In this document: one piece after another, positions 7,868 to 15,228 of the stretch
Position numbering within the stretch: position 1 is the stretch's first letter
Layout: the number at the start of each line of letters is the position of its first letter
Origin: Phycisphaerales bacterium UBA1845
Lineage (GTDB): Bacteria > Planctomycetota > Phycisphaerae > UBA1845
Assembly (NCBI GenBank): GCA_002338715.1
Contig: DDIR01000116.1
Location: forward strand, 4,804 to 32,705
Direction: 5' to 3'
DNA length: 27,902 nt
Program-made: the position numbers and the translations under genes
The notes under the pieces: generated by a model
What the model was told of the DNA's origin: nothing
What the model saw: only the letters and a program-made list of their open reading frames with translations
The model's database searches: none

Positions 7868-8827
7868 ATGGACGCGAATCAAGCAGTGCAACTCATTCGG
7901 AATTCAGCTTTCGCTGCTAACGCGGATTATCTCGTTTCCATGCTGCGGCCGACGGTGCGGATACGGACCATGCGGGTGGGTGAATCTGACTTGCCGCTTG
8001 GTGCGTCGCGGTTTGGTGGGGTTCCGGATGTGCCCGAGGATTGGGAGTGGCCCGACGGGACCGAAGTCGACGAGTTGGCGTTTCTTGCGCAGATTCATCT
8101 GGCCGAAATCGCTGCCCTCGATCCGAATTTGCCGTTGCCCTCGACCGGCTGGCTTTGCTTCTTCTACGACATCGAAACGGAGCCGTGGGGGCACACCGTG
8201 GAGCATGCCGGTGGGTGGCGGGTCGCGTATTTCGATTGCGATCTGGAATCGTTGGAGCGATCTGAAGGCCCGGAGGATGAACGCTATACGTTTCCGACAT
8301 GTGCGCTGCAATTTGAAATGACGTTCACCCTGCCCCGACATGAATTCTTGACCAAGGGCGACCCATCGGGCCCATTCACCCGCGAACGCGATGGCCAACC
8401 CGTCGAAGCCGGCAAGATCGTCCTCGACAATTTCGATTATGAAGAAGCTTTTGAAACGTTGATCGATCCGCCAAAGGATGGACCCGATCATCGACTCTTG
8501 GGCCATGCCCATGAATTGCAGGGGCCAATGCCGGAAGGGTTCCGCGATCTTATCCGCCTGACCGCAACGCCGCCGACGGAGCGAAGGAATCCTTTCACCG
8601 GTGCGACGATGACCACGCCCGGCGAACCGGCTACCGAGTGCGACGAATCGCTCAAGCAACTGCTGACGGAAACCGACGATTGGCGTTTGCTGCTGCAACT
8701 GGACACAGACAAAGCGGGCCCGGGCTGGATGTGGGGCGATGTTGGCCGCCTCTACTTCTGGATACCAACCGAAAAGCTAAACAATAAAGCGTTCGACGAA
8801 GTGTGGTTGCAACTTCAGTGCGGTTGA
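7868..8827 (+). CDS. DUF1963 (YwqG-like) protein
   Basis: A 319-residue soluble protein of the DUF1963 family. Visible family marks are SRFGGVPDVPEDWEWP (about 47-62), LAFLAQIHLAEI (about 72-83), the strand GWLCFFYD, and near the C-terminus LLLQLDTDKAGPGWMWGDVGRLYFWIP. The biochemical activity of the family is unknown; homologues occur next to polymorphic toxin and immunity genes in other bacteria, for example ywqG close to a toxin locus in Bacillus. I chose the ATG at 7868 over one at 7835 because the domain begins soon after it, although no strong ribosome site marks either. It is divergent from the PEP-CTERM gene and is followed by a REP-like double hairpin starting 2 bases after its stop codon. 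Confidence 0.85.
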   Translation: MDANQAVQLIRNSAFAANADYLVSMLRPTVRIRTMRVGESDLPLGASRFGGVPDVPEDWEWPDGTEVDELAFLAQIHLAEIAALDPNLPLPSTGWLCFFYDIETEPWGHTVEHAGGWRVAYFDCDLESLERSEGPEDERYTFPTCALQFEMTFTLPRHEFLTKGDPSGPFTRERDGQPVEAGKIVLDNFDYEEAFETLIDPPKDGPDHRLLGHAHELQGPMPEGFRDLIRLTATPPTERRNPFTGATMTTPGEPATECDESLKQLLTETDDWRLLLQLDTDKAGPGWMWGDVGRLYFWIPTEKLNNKAFDEVWLQLQCG

Positions 8828-8829
8828 AG

Positions 8830-8891
8830 GTAGGTCGGGTCATCGGCCCGACGATTGAATTGCAAAATGTCGGGTCGATGACCCGACCTAC
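8830..8891. repeat. REP-like double hairpin (BIME), family B
   Basis: Two 23-base units face each other (8830-8852 and 8869-8891) with 16 bases between. Each has a GTAG foot, then an 8-bp stem GTCGGGTC/GACCCGAC and a 3-base loop ATC. The left unit has one base change in its stem (GGCCCGAC), leaving a G-T wobble. It fills the gap between the DUF1963 gene and the zinc-ribbon gene. Confidence 0.88.
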
Positions 8892-8910
8892 ACCTCTGCA
8901 TTCGGTAAGA

Positions 8911-9432
8911 ATGATGGAACCCTCTAAAATCACGCCAATCGAATGCGACCTTTCATGTTCCCAGTGTGGCTACAACCTCAAGGGCTTGGATCGCGGGCAA
9001 TGCCCCGAATGCGGATTACTTTTTGATCTGGAGGAACTGAGGGAATTTCACGCGAAAGCCGACGCGCGCATGTACGATTTGTATTTGCGAACCATAGCGA
9101 TGATGCTGACCATCATGGTTGGAACCGGGATGCTTTCTGTTGCAATGCAATTCATAGGTTACGCCGATCAGGCCGGACCTCGATCGAGGGAATGGATCGT
9201 TCACAATCTTCCCGCGCCGCTGCACTACATCATCACGACGGTGGCCATTCCATTGGTGTCATTTGTCGGGTTGTTGACGATCCTGATTTGGAAGTACGTC
9301 AAAGAGACCAAACGCTCATGGAAGTCGAATTCATGGACTGCAAGCAGAATTTTGCCTTTGCTGGTCTTTGCTGTCACGCTGATGATGTTTCAATGTGGAT
9401 TCCTGTACGGCTGCGCCACGCTGGGCGATTGA
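8911..9432 (+). CDS. Zinc-ribbon membrane protein
   Basis: A 173-residue protein with an N-terminal zinc ribbon (Cys16, Cys19, Cys31, Cys34 in CSQCGYNLKG...CPECG) and three hydrophobic segments (about 63-87, 107-134, 149-172). This CxxCGYxLxG...CPECG layout before membrane helices is common in planctomycete proteins of unknown function; the ribbon is expected on the cytoplasmic side. The start is one of two adjacent ATG codons (8911, 8914) after a purine-rich GGTAAGA. The longer open frame from 8803 reads through the REP hairpins and is rejected. No enzymatic motif is present. Confidence 0.8.
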   Translation: MMEPSKITPIECDLSCSQCGYNLKGLDRGQCPECGLLFDLEELREFHAKADARMYDLYLRTIAMMLTIMVGTGMLSVAMQFIGYADQAGPRSREWIVHNLPAPLHYIITTVAIPLVSFVGLLTILIWKYVKETKRSWKSNSWTASRILPLLVFAVTLMMFQCGFLYGCATLGD

Positions 9433-9475
9433 GTCGATATCGATTTGGCAAACTGTGCACGAGTAGAGGTGGCCG

Positions 9476-9742
9476 ATGAAGAATAGTATTGCAGAAGCCG
9501 GGAATACGGTCGTCCCGGCTGTGCTGGCAATTCGGGCGAGAGGTCTTGTGGTTCGGTGCGAGCGGGGCGAATCGCAGACGAATGAAACGTGGATCGCGGA
9601 AGGTGAGCACAATCGTTTTTCCGCTAGCGATCCGCTTTCGCTACTTGGTCTGATTGCCATGTTCCAGTCTCGTGGCACAGACTGGGGGGCGACGGACGAA
9701 GAAATAGACAGATTCCTGAAGGAGTTTGGTTACGAGTCATAA
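9476..9742 (+). CDS. Small hypothetical protein (88 aa)
   Basis: Not recognised. A GAGGTGG ribosome site lies 4 bases before the ATG. The protein is soluble and acidic; the C-terminal half (SDPLSLLGLIAMFQSRGTDWGATDEEIDRFLKEFG) is predicted helical, and the N-terminal half is predicted beta-strands (VVPAVLAIRARGLVVRCERG). A small alpha/beta domain of this size between a zinc-ribbon gene and a SUKH gene would suit an orphan immunity or regulatory protein, but that is context only. It starts 43 bases after the zinc-ribbon gene and a single REP unit follows its stop codon. Confidence 0.65.
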   Translation: MKNSIAEAGNTVVPAVLAIRARGLVVRCERGESQTNETWIAEGEHNRFSASDPLSLLGLIAMFQSRGTDWGATDEEIDRFLKEFGYES

Positions 9743-9748
9743 AGTCGC

Positions 9749-9771
9749 GTAGGTCGGGTCATCGACCCGAC
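9749..9771 (+). repeat. Single REP-like hairpin, family B
   Basis: One 23-base unit with a GTAG foot, a perfect 8-bp stem GTCGGGTC/GACCCGAC and loop ATC, with no inverted partner nearby. It lies in the gap between the 88-residue gene and the SUKH gene and is identical in design to the 8830-8891 units. Confidence 0.85.
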
Positions 9772-9797
9772 AGGTGCGATACTCAGAGGTTTACCGT

Positions 9798-10505
9798 ATG
9801 TCTCGGCAGCCGATCGCCACTGAGTACGTTGACAGTGCGCTTGCAGGGCTGCATCAAAGCGGCTTGATGAACGTGCCTGATCCATCGATGCCCGACCAGA
9901 TGCGTGACCAATCCCGCGCAGCTCAAAATGATTGGATCCCGTGGCAGGCCATCGACAGCACGGTTTCGGACGATGATGTCGCCGAGTTGGGGTCGCACTT
10001 CGGCGGCCCGCTGCCCGAACCTTACGTTGCATTCCTTCAATACAAGCACTTCTACGACCTAACGGAATCATGTCTGCGGTTTGAACCGCACGTGGTTGGG
10101 CGATGGAAGCAACGCCTTATTGAGAAATATGATCGGCTCTGCGATCACCTGGGTTGTGATGCTCATCTGATTCCAATCGGTGAGGAGCCCTTCATGGATG
10201 CCTGGCCGGTTTGCCTCGATTTCAAGCACCGGCTTCCCAATGGTGATTGCCCGGTCGTTTTTTGGGATCACGAATGGGTGGGAACGGACAAAGAGATTTG
10301 TCCAATGTTCTCGTCGACCGCAAAGATGTTCGAATGCCTGCTTTATGAATCTGAATCCGCGATCGCGTTTCTTTACGTTAATGATGATCGCGACACCCCT
10401 GAAACTTTGGCGGTCAAGCGGAGTATGCTGTCGGAGTTTTTGAAGATCGATGCCGAAGGTGCAGGCGGTCTCGCACGCGCGTATTGGTTGGGTCGCGCCG
10501 TTTAG
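9798..10505 (+). CDS. SMI1/KNR4 (SUKH) family protein
   Basis: A 235-residue protein of the SUKH superfamily. The core is VSDDDVAELGSHFGGPLPEPYVAFLQYK (roughly residues 57-84), which matches the family pattern of an acidic helix, 'LGxxLP' and an 'FL' helix. The end of the fold is seen in CPVVFWDHEWVG and a final helix. In bacteria such proteins are most often immunity proteins that bind and neutralise contact-dependent or polymorphic nuclease toxins; a few have other binding roles. No toxin gene is adjacent, so it is either an orphan immunity protein or has been recruited for something else. The ATG at 9798 is preferred to an earlier GTG that abuts the REP hairpin. Confidence 0.8.
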   Translation: MSRQPIATEYVDSALAGLHQSGLMNVPDPSMPDQMRDQSRAAQNDWIPWQAIDSTVSDDDVAELGSHFGGPLPEPYVAFLQYKHFYDLTESCLRFEPHVVGRWKQRLIEKYDRLCDHLGCDAHLIPIGEEPFMDAWPVCLDFKHRLPNGDCPVVFWDHEWVGTDKEICPMFSSTAKMFECLLYESESAIAFLYVNDDRDTPETLAVKRSMLSEFLKIDAEGAGGLARAYWLGRAV

Positions 10506-10562
10506 TGCTTTCCTTGTCGTTTTCAAGAAACGTTGCATGCGAGAATCATTAAGTCGGCTTGA

Positions 10563-10946
10563 TTAACATTGCGGGTCCGTCAAGAAATGAGATTCTACTC
10601 TCTCCATAACGCGAATGATGAATTCAGCGCATGCTTGCGCTCCGCTGTCGAACCATTCTTGTCTGGTTTTTCCACAGTCAGTGGCGAACCACCCAAGCTC
10701 GTACTGACCGTTGGGTTCACGCATTAGAAACCAGGAAGGGCTAGAACGTTGATCTTCAGAAAACCCGATCCAGTCTTCGATGAATTCGGGATGACACTCG
10801 AGGTACTCGCGCAATTCATCCCGCAAGGACTCCGAGTGTATACTTTTGAATCCCGATTCCTTCACCAATGAAACCACAGTCGAGTTTTCGTTGGTTTTTA
10901 GTGCTTTTGGGATTTGAATCAATTTGGGTATCTGGTACTGGTTCAT
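10563..10946 (-). CDS. Hypothetical protein (127 aa), orphan immunity-like
   Basis: Not assigned to a family. A soluble, acidic single-domain protein. The central part, SLRDELREYLECHPEFIEDWIGFSEDQRSSPSWFL, is helix then strand, followed by GQYELGWFATDCGKTRQEWFDSGAQACAEFIIRVMERV, a strand and a long helix. Size, acidity and Trp content resemble known immunity proteins, and it is convergent with the SUKH gene, but no family signature was recognised. A possible AGGA ribosome site lies unusually far (about 14 bases) from the ATG. Confidence 0.65.
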   Translation of the reverse strand: MNQYQIPKLIQIPKALKTNENSTVVSLVKESGFKSIHSESLRDELREYLECHPEFIEDWIGFSEDQRSSPSWFLMREPNGQYELGWFATDCGKTRQEWFDSGAQACAEFIIRVMERVESHFLTDPQC

Positions 10947-10986
10947 CGTTACGACACGATCCTCAGTTTCAATGGTTCTGCATACT

Positions 10987-11547
10987 TCATTCCTGCCGAG
11001 TCGGCGTAAGTATCGACCTTAAATCTGCTGTGTCGTAGCTTGCTGCCGCAGGGATCTCGATCAGCGGGATGCCAGCCGCCTTTAGGGCATTTGCCAGAAA
11101 TTCATCTCGCTTTTGTCTTCTTTCCCGCTTGTGCGTTTTGTCGTTGAGTTCGATGACGGCTTGTATGCTTGTGCTGTTGGGATCGATCAGGACGAAATCG
11201 ACGTGTTTTTGCAGGATTCGGTTGCCGTGTCCTTTGTTCCATTCGCTTCCTGGGCAGGTGATGATGTCGGCCAATCGGACCTTCATGGCGATTGCGGATT
11301 GTTCGCCGACAACTTTCTTGAGGGCGTGGAAGAATGCCATCTCGCCTTTGGACAGCAATTGTCCTTTCGATCGGTAGGGAAATGACTGAACGGAATCGGC
11401 GCGATGGGCTTTTGCGGGTTTGTCAGAATTGATCATGTCAAACAAGGCGGCAAAGAACTCGCCGAGTGATTTTGGCTTTTGCCTGATGATGATCATGGCA
11501 AAGACCAAGGCGATTAACACAACGATAAATGCAATCAAATTGGACAT
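10987..11547 (-). CDS. DUF2726 protein with N-terminal membrane anchor
   Basis: A 186-residue protein. The start is set at the ATG giving MSNLIAFIVVLIALVFAMIIIR, a single membrane helix; the longer open frame upstream of it has no signal and is not convincing. After a linker, the DUF2726 domain runs from about residue 60 (LLSKGEMAFFHALKKVVGEQ) through VDFVLIDPNSTSIQAVIELNDKTH to the end. This fold resembles restriction-endonuclease-like nucleases (an Asp followed by a Glu-x-Asn in strands), where HVDFVLID and AVIELND would be the active-site strands; DNA cleavage has not been established for most members, so activity is inference. It is located 40 bases upstream of the 127-residue gene on the same strand. 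Confidence 0.82.
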   Translation of the reverse strand: MSNLIAFIVVLIALVFAMIIIRQKPKSLGEFFAALFDMINSDKPAKAHRADSVQSFPYRSKGQLLSKGEMAFFHALKKVVGEQSAIAMKVRLADIITCPGSEWNKGHGNRILQKHVDFVLIDPNSTSIQAVIELNDKTHKRERRQKRDEFLANALKAAGIPLIEIPAAASYDTADLRSILTPTRQE

Positions 11548-11883
11548 GATGGCCGGTAGTATATCCCCAAAGCACGCCAAACACGCAATGGCTTGATCAA
11601 TTCGATTGACCGGCAGTCCGCACCCCTTAACGACGACACACACCTCGGCCCGGTTGTCATTTCCAGTCCTCAAGAAAGCGGCTTTTTTGGCCTCCAGGCC
11701 GCTTCTTGGACCGTTTCTTCCATTCCCCTGAAAGGTCAGAACTGGGGACGGCCAATGGTTGGGCGTTGGGGGTTATGCCGGAAACGGATTGCGTTTGCGG
11801 CTTTTGTTTTTTGGGGGCCGGTGCGGGGATGGTTCCTGCACGCAGGCAATAAGCGGCTTGGGGAAGCCGCGGGAGATGTCATC
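11548..11883. other. Structured leader region of the PKD/propeller lipoprotein gene
   Basis: About 335 bases without a convincing gene. On the plus strand it contains an imperfect inverted repeat (11671-11682 with 11699-11709) and a perfect 7-bp hairpin with a GGGG loop (GCGGCTT 11853-11859, AAGCCGC 11864-11870) that abuts the GGGAG ribosome site (11871-11875) of the next gene. The open reading frame runs through it from 11593, but the peptide is not signal-like or family-like, so I treat it as untranslated. Confidence 0.5.
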
Positions 11884-13269
11884 ATGGGTTTGAAAAAAAT
11901 GAATAATCACGTTTGGTTTCGCACGCTTGGCACGCTGTCGTTGGGCGTGTTTTTCAGCATGGGGGTAGTCGGTTGCGGGCTGACGCCTCCGGGTGGAGAC
12001 AATCCTGCACCACAGGTCGAACAACCCGATGATCAGCAAGACGATCAACAGGATGACCAGCAAGATGATCAACAGGATGATCCGCAGGATGAAAATCAAG
12101 CGCCGTCGGCTGACGCCGGTTCCGATCAAGCGGCTCTTGGCGGTGACACCGTAACACTCGATGGTTCGGGCAGCAGCGATCCGGACGGTGATGCGCTCGC
12201 GTTCAGTTGGTCGCAGACGTCGGGTACACCGGTCGCGCTCAGCGATGCCGATACCGATTCGCCGAGCTTCACCGCGCCCGATTCGGATGAGCAGTTGGCG
12301 TTCGAACTGACCGTCGAGGATGAGGGTGGATTGACAGCCACGGCGTCGGTCTTCGTGAATGTCACCGCGCCGAGCGAACCGCGACTCTATATCGCCAACG
12401 TCGGTGCCAACGTCACCAGCTATGCGAACCCGGCTGAGGTAAATGGTAACATCGTGCCCGATACCAACCTGGCCGGTGCGCAGACACAGCTTATGTTCCC
12501 GAGCGACATCGTCGTCAACTCGGCAAATCAACTTCTCGTGTCGAACCTCACGGCTGGCACGGTCACGACGTACAACGATGCCGACCAGACCAACGGTAAC
12601 CTTTCGCCTGACGGAAACGTTCAGGGTGCGGCGACCCAGTTGAATCCGAATGGTCCGATCACGCTGGCGATCAATGCTGATGAGGATCTGCTGTTCGTGG
12701 CCGACACCGTGCTCGATAACATTCTGGTCTTCGGTGAAACGTCCAGTCCGACGTTCAACGGTAACCAGGCGCCGATCCGCACGATCGCCAGTGCCGACTT
12801 AAACAATCCGGTCGGCATGAACTTCGGAGCGGACGACGATCTGTACGTGGCCAACAACGGCAGCGCTAATGTTGTGGTGTTTGCCAACGCGAGCACGCTC
12901 AACGGTAATGTCAACGCCACCCGCATCATCACCAGCGCGGCGTTTACGAATATCACCGACGTGTTCGTCGATGGGAACGACACCATGTATGTCGTCGATG
13001 GGGCTGGGTTCATCTTCACGTTCTTTGACGCATCGACGCTCAACGGTGTGAGCGAGCCGGACCTGACGCTGCAATTGCCGGGAGTGGTTTTCCTGACGGC
13101 GATCGCGGTCGATGCCGAGGGGACGGCCTACATCGTCGATCATGGCGACAACGCGGTGCATTCGTACGACGAAATCGATACGTTGAACGGGACGATCGCG
13201 CCGGACCGCACGATCCAGGGGTTGAACACGCAGTTGTCCGGTCCGATTCGGGTCTTCCTCGCCGAGTAG
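11884..13269 (+). CDS. Lipoprotein with PKD-like domain and six-repeat beta-propeller
   Basis: A 461-residue surface lipoprotein. The signal peptide ends at a lipobox (VVGC, lipidated Cys31). Next come a Gln/Asp linker of QQDD repeats (about 46-70), a PKD/Ig-like domain (about 73-158; NQAPSADAGSDQ, LDGSGSSDPDGDALAFSW, FELTVEDEGG), and six repeats of about 48 residues with the pattern L-Y-V-A-N ... TLNGN-x-x-P ... I-x-V. These repeats would form a six-bladed propeller of the NHL type. Such proteins usually bind surfaces, sugars or other proteins; no catalytic residue is seen. The start at 11884 has a GGGAG site 8 bases before it; a second ATG follows 15 bases later. A strong terminator follows the gene, so it ends a transcript. 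Confidence 0.85.
   Translation: MGLKKMNNHVWFRTLGTLSLGVFFSMGVVGCGLTPPGGDNPAPQVEQPDDQQDDQQDDQQDDQQDDPQDENQAPSADAGSDQAALGGDTVTLDGSGSSDPDGDALAFSWSQTSGTPVALSDADTDSPSFTAPDSDEQLAFELTVEDEGGLTATASVFVNVTAPSEPRLYIANVGANVTSYANPAEVNGNIVPDTNLAGAQTQLMFPSDIVVNSANQLLVSNLTAGTVTTYNDADQTNGNLSPDGNVQGAATQLNPNGPITLAINADEDLLFVADTVLDNILVFGETSSPTFNGNQAPIRTIASADLNNPVGMNFGADDDLYVANNGSANVVVFANASTLNGNVNATRIITSAAFTNITDVFVDGNDTMYVVDGAGFIFTFFDASTLNGVSEPDLTLQLPGVVFLTAIAVDAEGTAYIVDHGDNAVHSYDEIDTLNGTIAPDRTIQGLNTQLSGPIRVFLAE
12028..12093 (+). repeat. In-gene 12-base repeat coding for QQDD
   Basis: Roughly five units of CAG/CAA and GAT/GAC codons give DDQQDDQQDD-type acidic linker between the lipobox and the PKD-like domain. Synonymous codon differences between units show it is not freshly amplified. 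Length change by slippage is possible. Confidence 0.85.
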
Positions 13270-13303
13270 TTTCAGCAGAGACGTTTTGATAACCAATAGC
13301 GAT

Positions 13304-13343
13304 GGGGTCTGGGGACGAACTCTCCAGGCCCCCTTTCGTTTTT
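13304..13343 (+). terminator. Rho-independent terminator of the propeller lipoprotein gene
   Basis: A 12-bp stem (GGGGTCTGGGGA at 13304-13315 with TCTCCAGGCCCC at 13321-13332) with two G-U pairs and a CGAAC loop is followed by TTTCGTTTTT. It lies about 35 bases after the stop codon. Confidence 0.8.
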
Positions 13344-13517
13344 ACCGTTCGAGAAGTGATACGCGAGAGGATGCCGTGTTGCAGGCAAGTTACCAGCCGG
13401 GCTGCATCCGAATCAGGTCGTGGCTATTTCCAGCGGTTCGATCCAAGCTAGAATGCTCATCTGCTCACGCTGGTTGGGCGAAAGCGACGTTTGAATTCAA
13501 ATGGTGAGGGGGTTTCT

Positions 13518-14537
13518 TTGATCGCACACATGGGGCTGGTTCGTTTGACGCTCGTTTCGGTTTGCGCGTGCATCGCGTTGGTGTCGGCTGGCTGCGGCGA
13601 GTTGCAACTTACGATGGAGGACGTCGCGTGCATTCCGGGCGAGAAGTCGATCTTTGTCGGACAGCTTGAACGCGATTCGCCCTTTGGCATTCCTGATGCG
13701 CTGGAAGGTGAGTCGATTTCATTTTGGGTTGGAAGCGAGTTGATCGGGGTTGCGAAGACCGATGACGAGGGGCGGGCGCGGTTGGCCGCAGACCTTGGCA
13801 CGCGATCGGTGCGCGATGAGGTCATAGCGCGTGCGTGGGTTGGACTCCAGCGTGTGCAGGTAGTGCGGCCCATCCAATCTTGGGATGCCAATACGGTGAT
13901 CATCGCGGTTGATGTCGATCACACGATCGCCGAGACGGACTATGAGGGCGTGCTGCTTGATGATGTGGATACGAAGACGACGACGATTCCCGGTTCGGTC
14001 GAAGCGTTGAATGCATTGTCGCGGAAGTTTCATGTGATGTACGTGACTGCCCGTCCGAATTTTCTTTACGACGAGACGCGTCGGTGGTTGAAGATGCACG
14101 GATTTCCGCAGGCGCCGCTGGTGATGGGTTCAAGCACTTCCGATCTGGTCGATCAAGCCGAACTCAAGAAAGACTTGCTGGGTTGGCGGCGCGAGCATCT
14201 GCCGAATCTTCTCATTGGAATTGGCGACAAGGCGTCTGATGCCGAAGCGTACGATGCGGTCGGGATGTTGAGCATTTTGCTCACGCCGGTCGAAGAGGAG
14301 CCGGAAGCAGCCAACGTCTTCGTCATGCCGGACTGGGCTGCGATTCAGGCGTTTTTTGACGCCAACAGCGAGACGCTCACGAAACCAGGCAAGCTTGCAG
14401 ACTTATTGAAACGCGACGCGATCACCGAACTGGAAATACCCGATCAGCCCGAGCATTTGCGGATACGCATCGTCGGTCAAGATGATGACGATGCTGACGA
14501 CGACGATAGAGATAGCGACGCACAAGACGACGACTAA
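13518..14537 (+). CDS. LNS2/lipin-type HAD phosphatase lipoprotein
   Basis: An exported lipoprotein with a HAD-superfamily domain like the catalytic domain of lipin phosphatidate phosphatases (LNS2). It has a lipobox (LVSAGC), an N-terminal Ig-like region (FVGQL...GESISFWV...TDDEGRARL), then the HAD core: DVDHTIA (Asp132, Asp134 and Thr136; the first Asp is the expected nucleophile), VTARPNF (motif II), Lys in the ELKKDLLGW region and GDKASDAEAY (acidic motif IV). The last 18 residues are almost all Asp. The start is uncertain: TTG at 13518 has a GAGGGGG site 5 bases before it; ATG at 13530 lacks one. Bacterial LNS2-like proteins are known, but their substrates are poorly defined; phospholipid phosphate is a guess. 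Its stop codon overlaps that of the VOC gene by three bases. Confidence 0.85.
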   Translation: MIAHMGLVRLTLVSVCACIALVSAGCGELQLTMEDVACIPGEKSIFVGQLERDSPFGIPDALEGESISFWVGSELIGVAKTDDEGRARLAADLGTRSVRDEVIARAWVGLQRVQVVRPIQSWDANTVIIAVDVDHTIAETDYEGVLLDDVDTKTTTIPGSVEALNALSRKFHVMYVTARPNFLYDETRRWLKMHGFPQAPLVMGSSTSDLVDQAELKKDLLGWRREHLPNLLIGIGDKASDAEAYDAVGMLSILLTPVEEEPEAANVFVMPDWAAIQAFFDANSETLTKPGKLADLLKRDAITELEIPDQPEHLRIRIVGQDDDDADDDDRDSDAQDDD

Positions 14538-15058
14538 TCGCTGGTAGGCGGCGAATGGCAGATCAATTCGAGCGTGTTGCCTTCCGGATCTTTGAAGAAG
14601 ATGGCCTTGGCGTTCATCGCGGGGAATTCTGAATAGGTCGGATTCAGCCCGAGCGCGACAAGACGCTGGTTGTGGGCGTCGTAGCTTTCGGGCGGTATCT
14701 CGAAGGCGAGATGGTTCAAGGTTGAGCGGCGGACATCGTGGCCGTCAAACCGCGGTCGCGCGAATACGTGTCGCCGATGGTCGATGAGCGCGAGCAGTTG
14801 CGGATGGCCGTGCCGTCCAAGGGGCGTATCGATCTCGCGAATCGTCAGAAAGCAGATCGTCGGTTCGCCGCCTTCGGTGGGCCCGTCCTGCGTTTCGTAG
14901 CAACCTTCGCTGAACACTCCAAACCCAAGCACCGAGCGATAGAACTCGCGCATCTGCGGCAGGTCGCGCACGCTCAGGACGATCTCGGCGACACCGGTGA
15001 TCGGCGGCGCGGTGCTTTGGTCTTTGTGTTCGGGCGATGATGTGGGTGTTGAATCCAT
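14534..15058 (-). CDS. VOC (glyoxalase/bleomycin-resistance) superfamily protein
   Basis: A 174-residue protein of the vicinal-oxygen-chelate fold, one beta-alpha-beta-beta-beta repeat pair. Visible marks are VAEIVLSVRDLPQMREFYRSVLGFGVF near the N-terminus, LNHLAFEIP in the second half and FFKDPEGNTLELIC at the end; His in LNHLAF and Glu in TLELIC are the usual metal ligands. Members include glyoxalase I, dioxygenases and drug-binding proteins, so the reaction cannot be named. No signal peptide. The ATG at 15058 is preferred to an upstream TTG, though neither has a clear ribosome site. It is convergent with the HAD phosphatase gene and divergent from the exported protein gene. Confidence 0.85.
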   Translation of the reverse strand: MDSTPTSSPEHKDQSTAPPITGVAEIVLSVRDLPQMREFYRSVLGFGVFSEGCYETQDGPTEGGEPTICFLTIREIDTPLGRHGHPQLLALIDHRRHVFARPRFDGHDVRRSTLNHLAFEIPPESYDAHNQRLVALGLNPTYSEFPAMNAKAIFFKDPEGNTLELICHSPPTSD

Positions 15059-15134
15059 ACGGGTCAGATTAGTCAACGGATGCTTTGCGGTCTACCGGAC
15101 GATGTACGACGTTCGATATCAAGGGCTTGGGGGT

Positions 15135-15150
15135 TGGCACGGTGGGGGCA
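15135..15150 (+). promoter_or_regulatory. Possible sigma-54 promoter
   Basis: TGGCACG (15135-15141) matches the -24 element completely, and a GC (15148-15149) follows the GG with 10 bases between, as sigma-54 requires; the -12 element is GGGCA instead of TTGCA, which is a weakness. The predicted start is near 15161, about 68 bases before the ATG of the exported protein at 15229. Confidence 0.4.
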
Positions 15151-15228
15151 ATTCGCGTAACGTGATGCGGTCGGTTGAGTCGGGCAGCCATGATTCCTGC
15201 GACCCTATGCACATCGAGGAGCAACCGT

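Noticed and set aside
7904..8698. 264-codon minus-strand frame inside the DUF1963 gene
   Set aside because: Antisense shadow with Arg/Gln-rich low-information sequence; the sense frame matches a family.
11593..11883. Upstream extension of the propeller lipoprotein frame
   Set aside because: It would put 97 residues before the lipobox signal peptide, which would block lipoprotein export; the internal ATG has a ribosome site.
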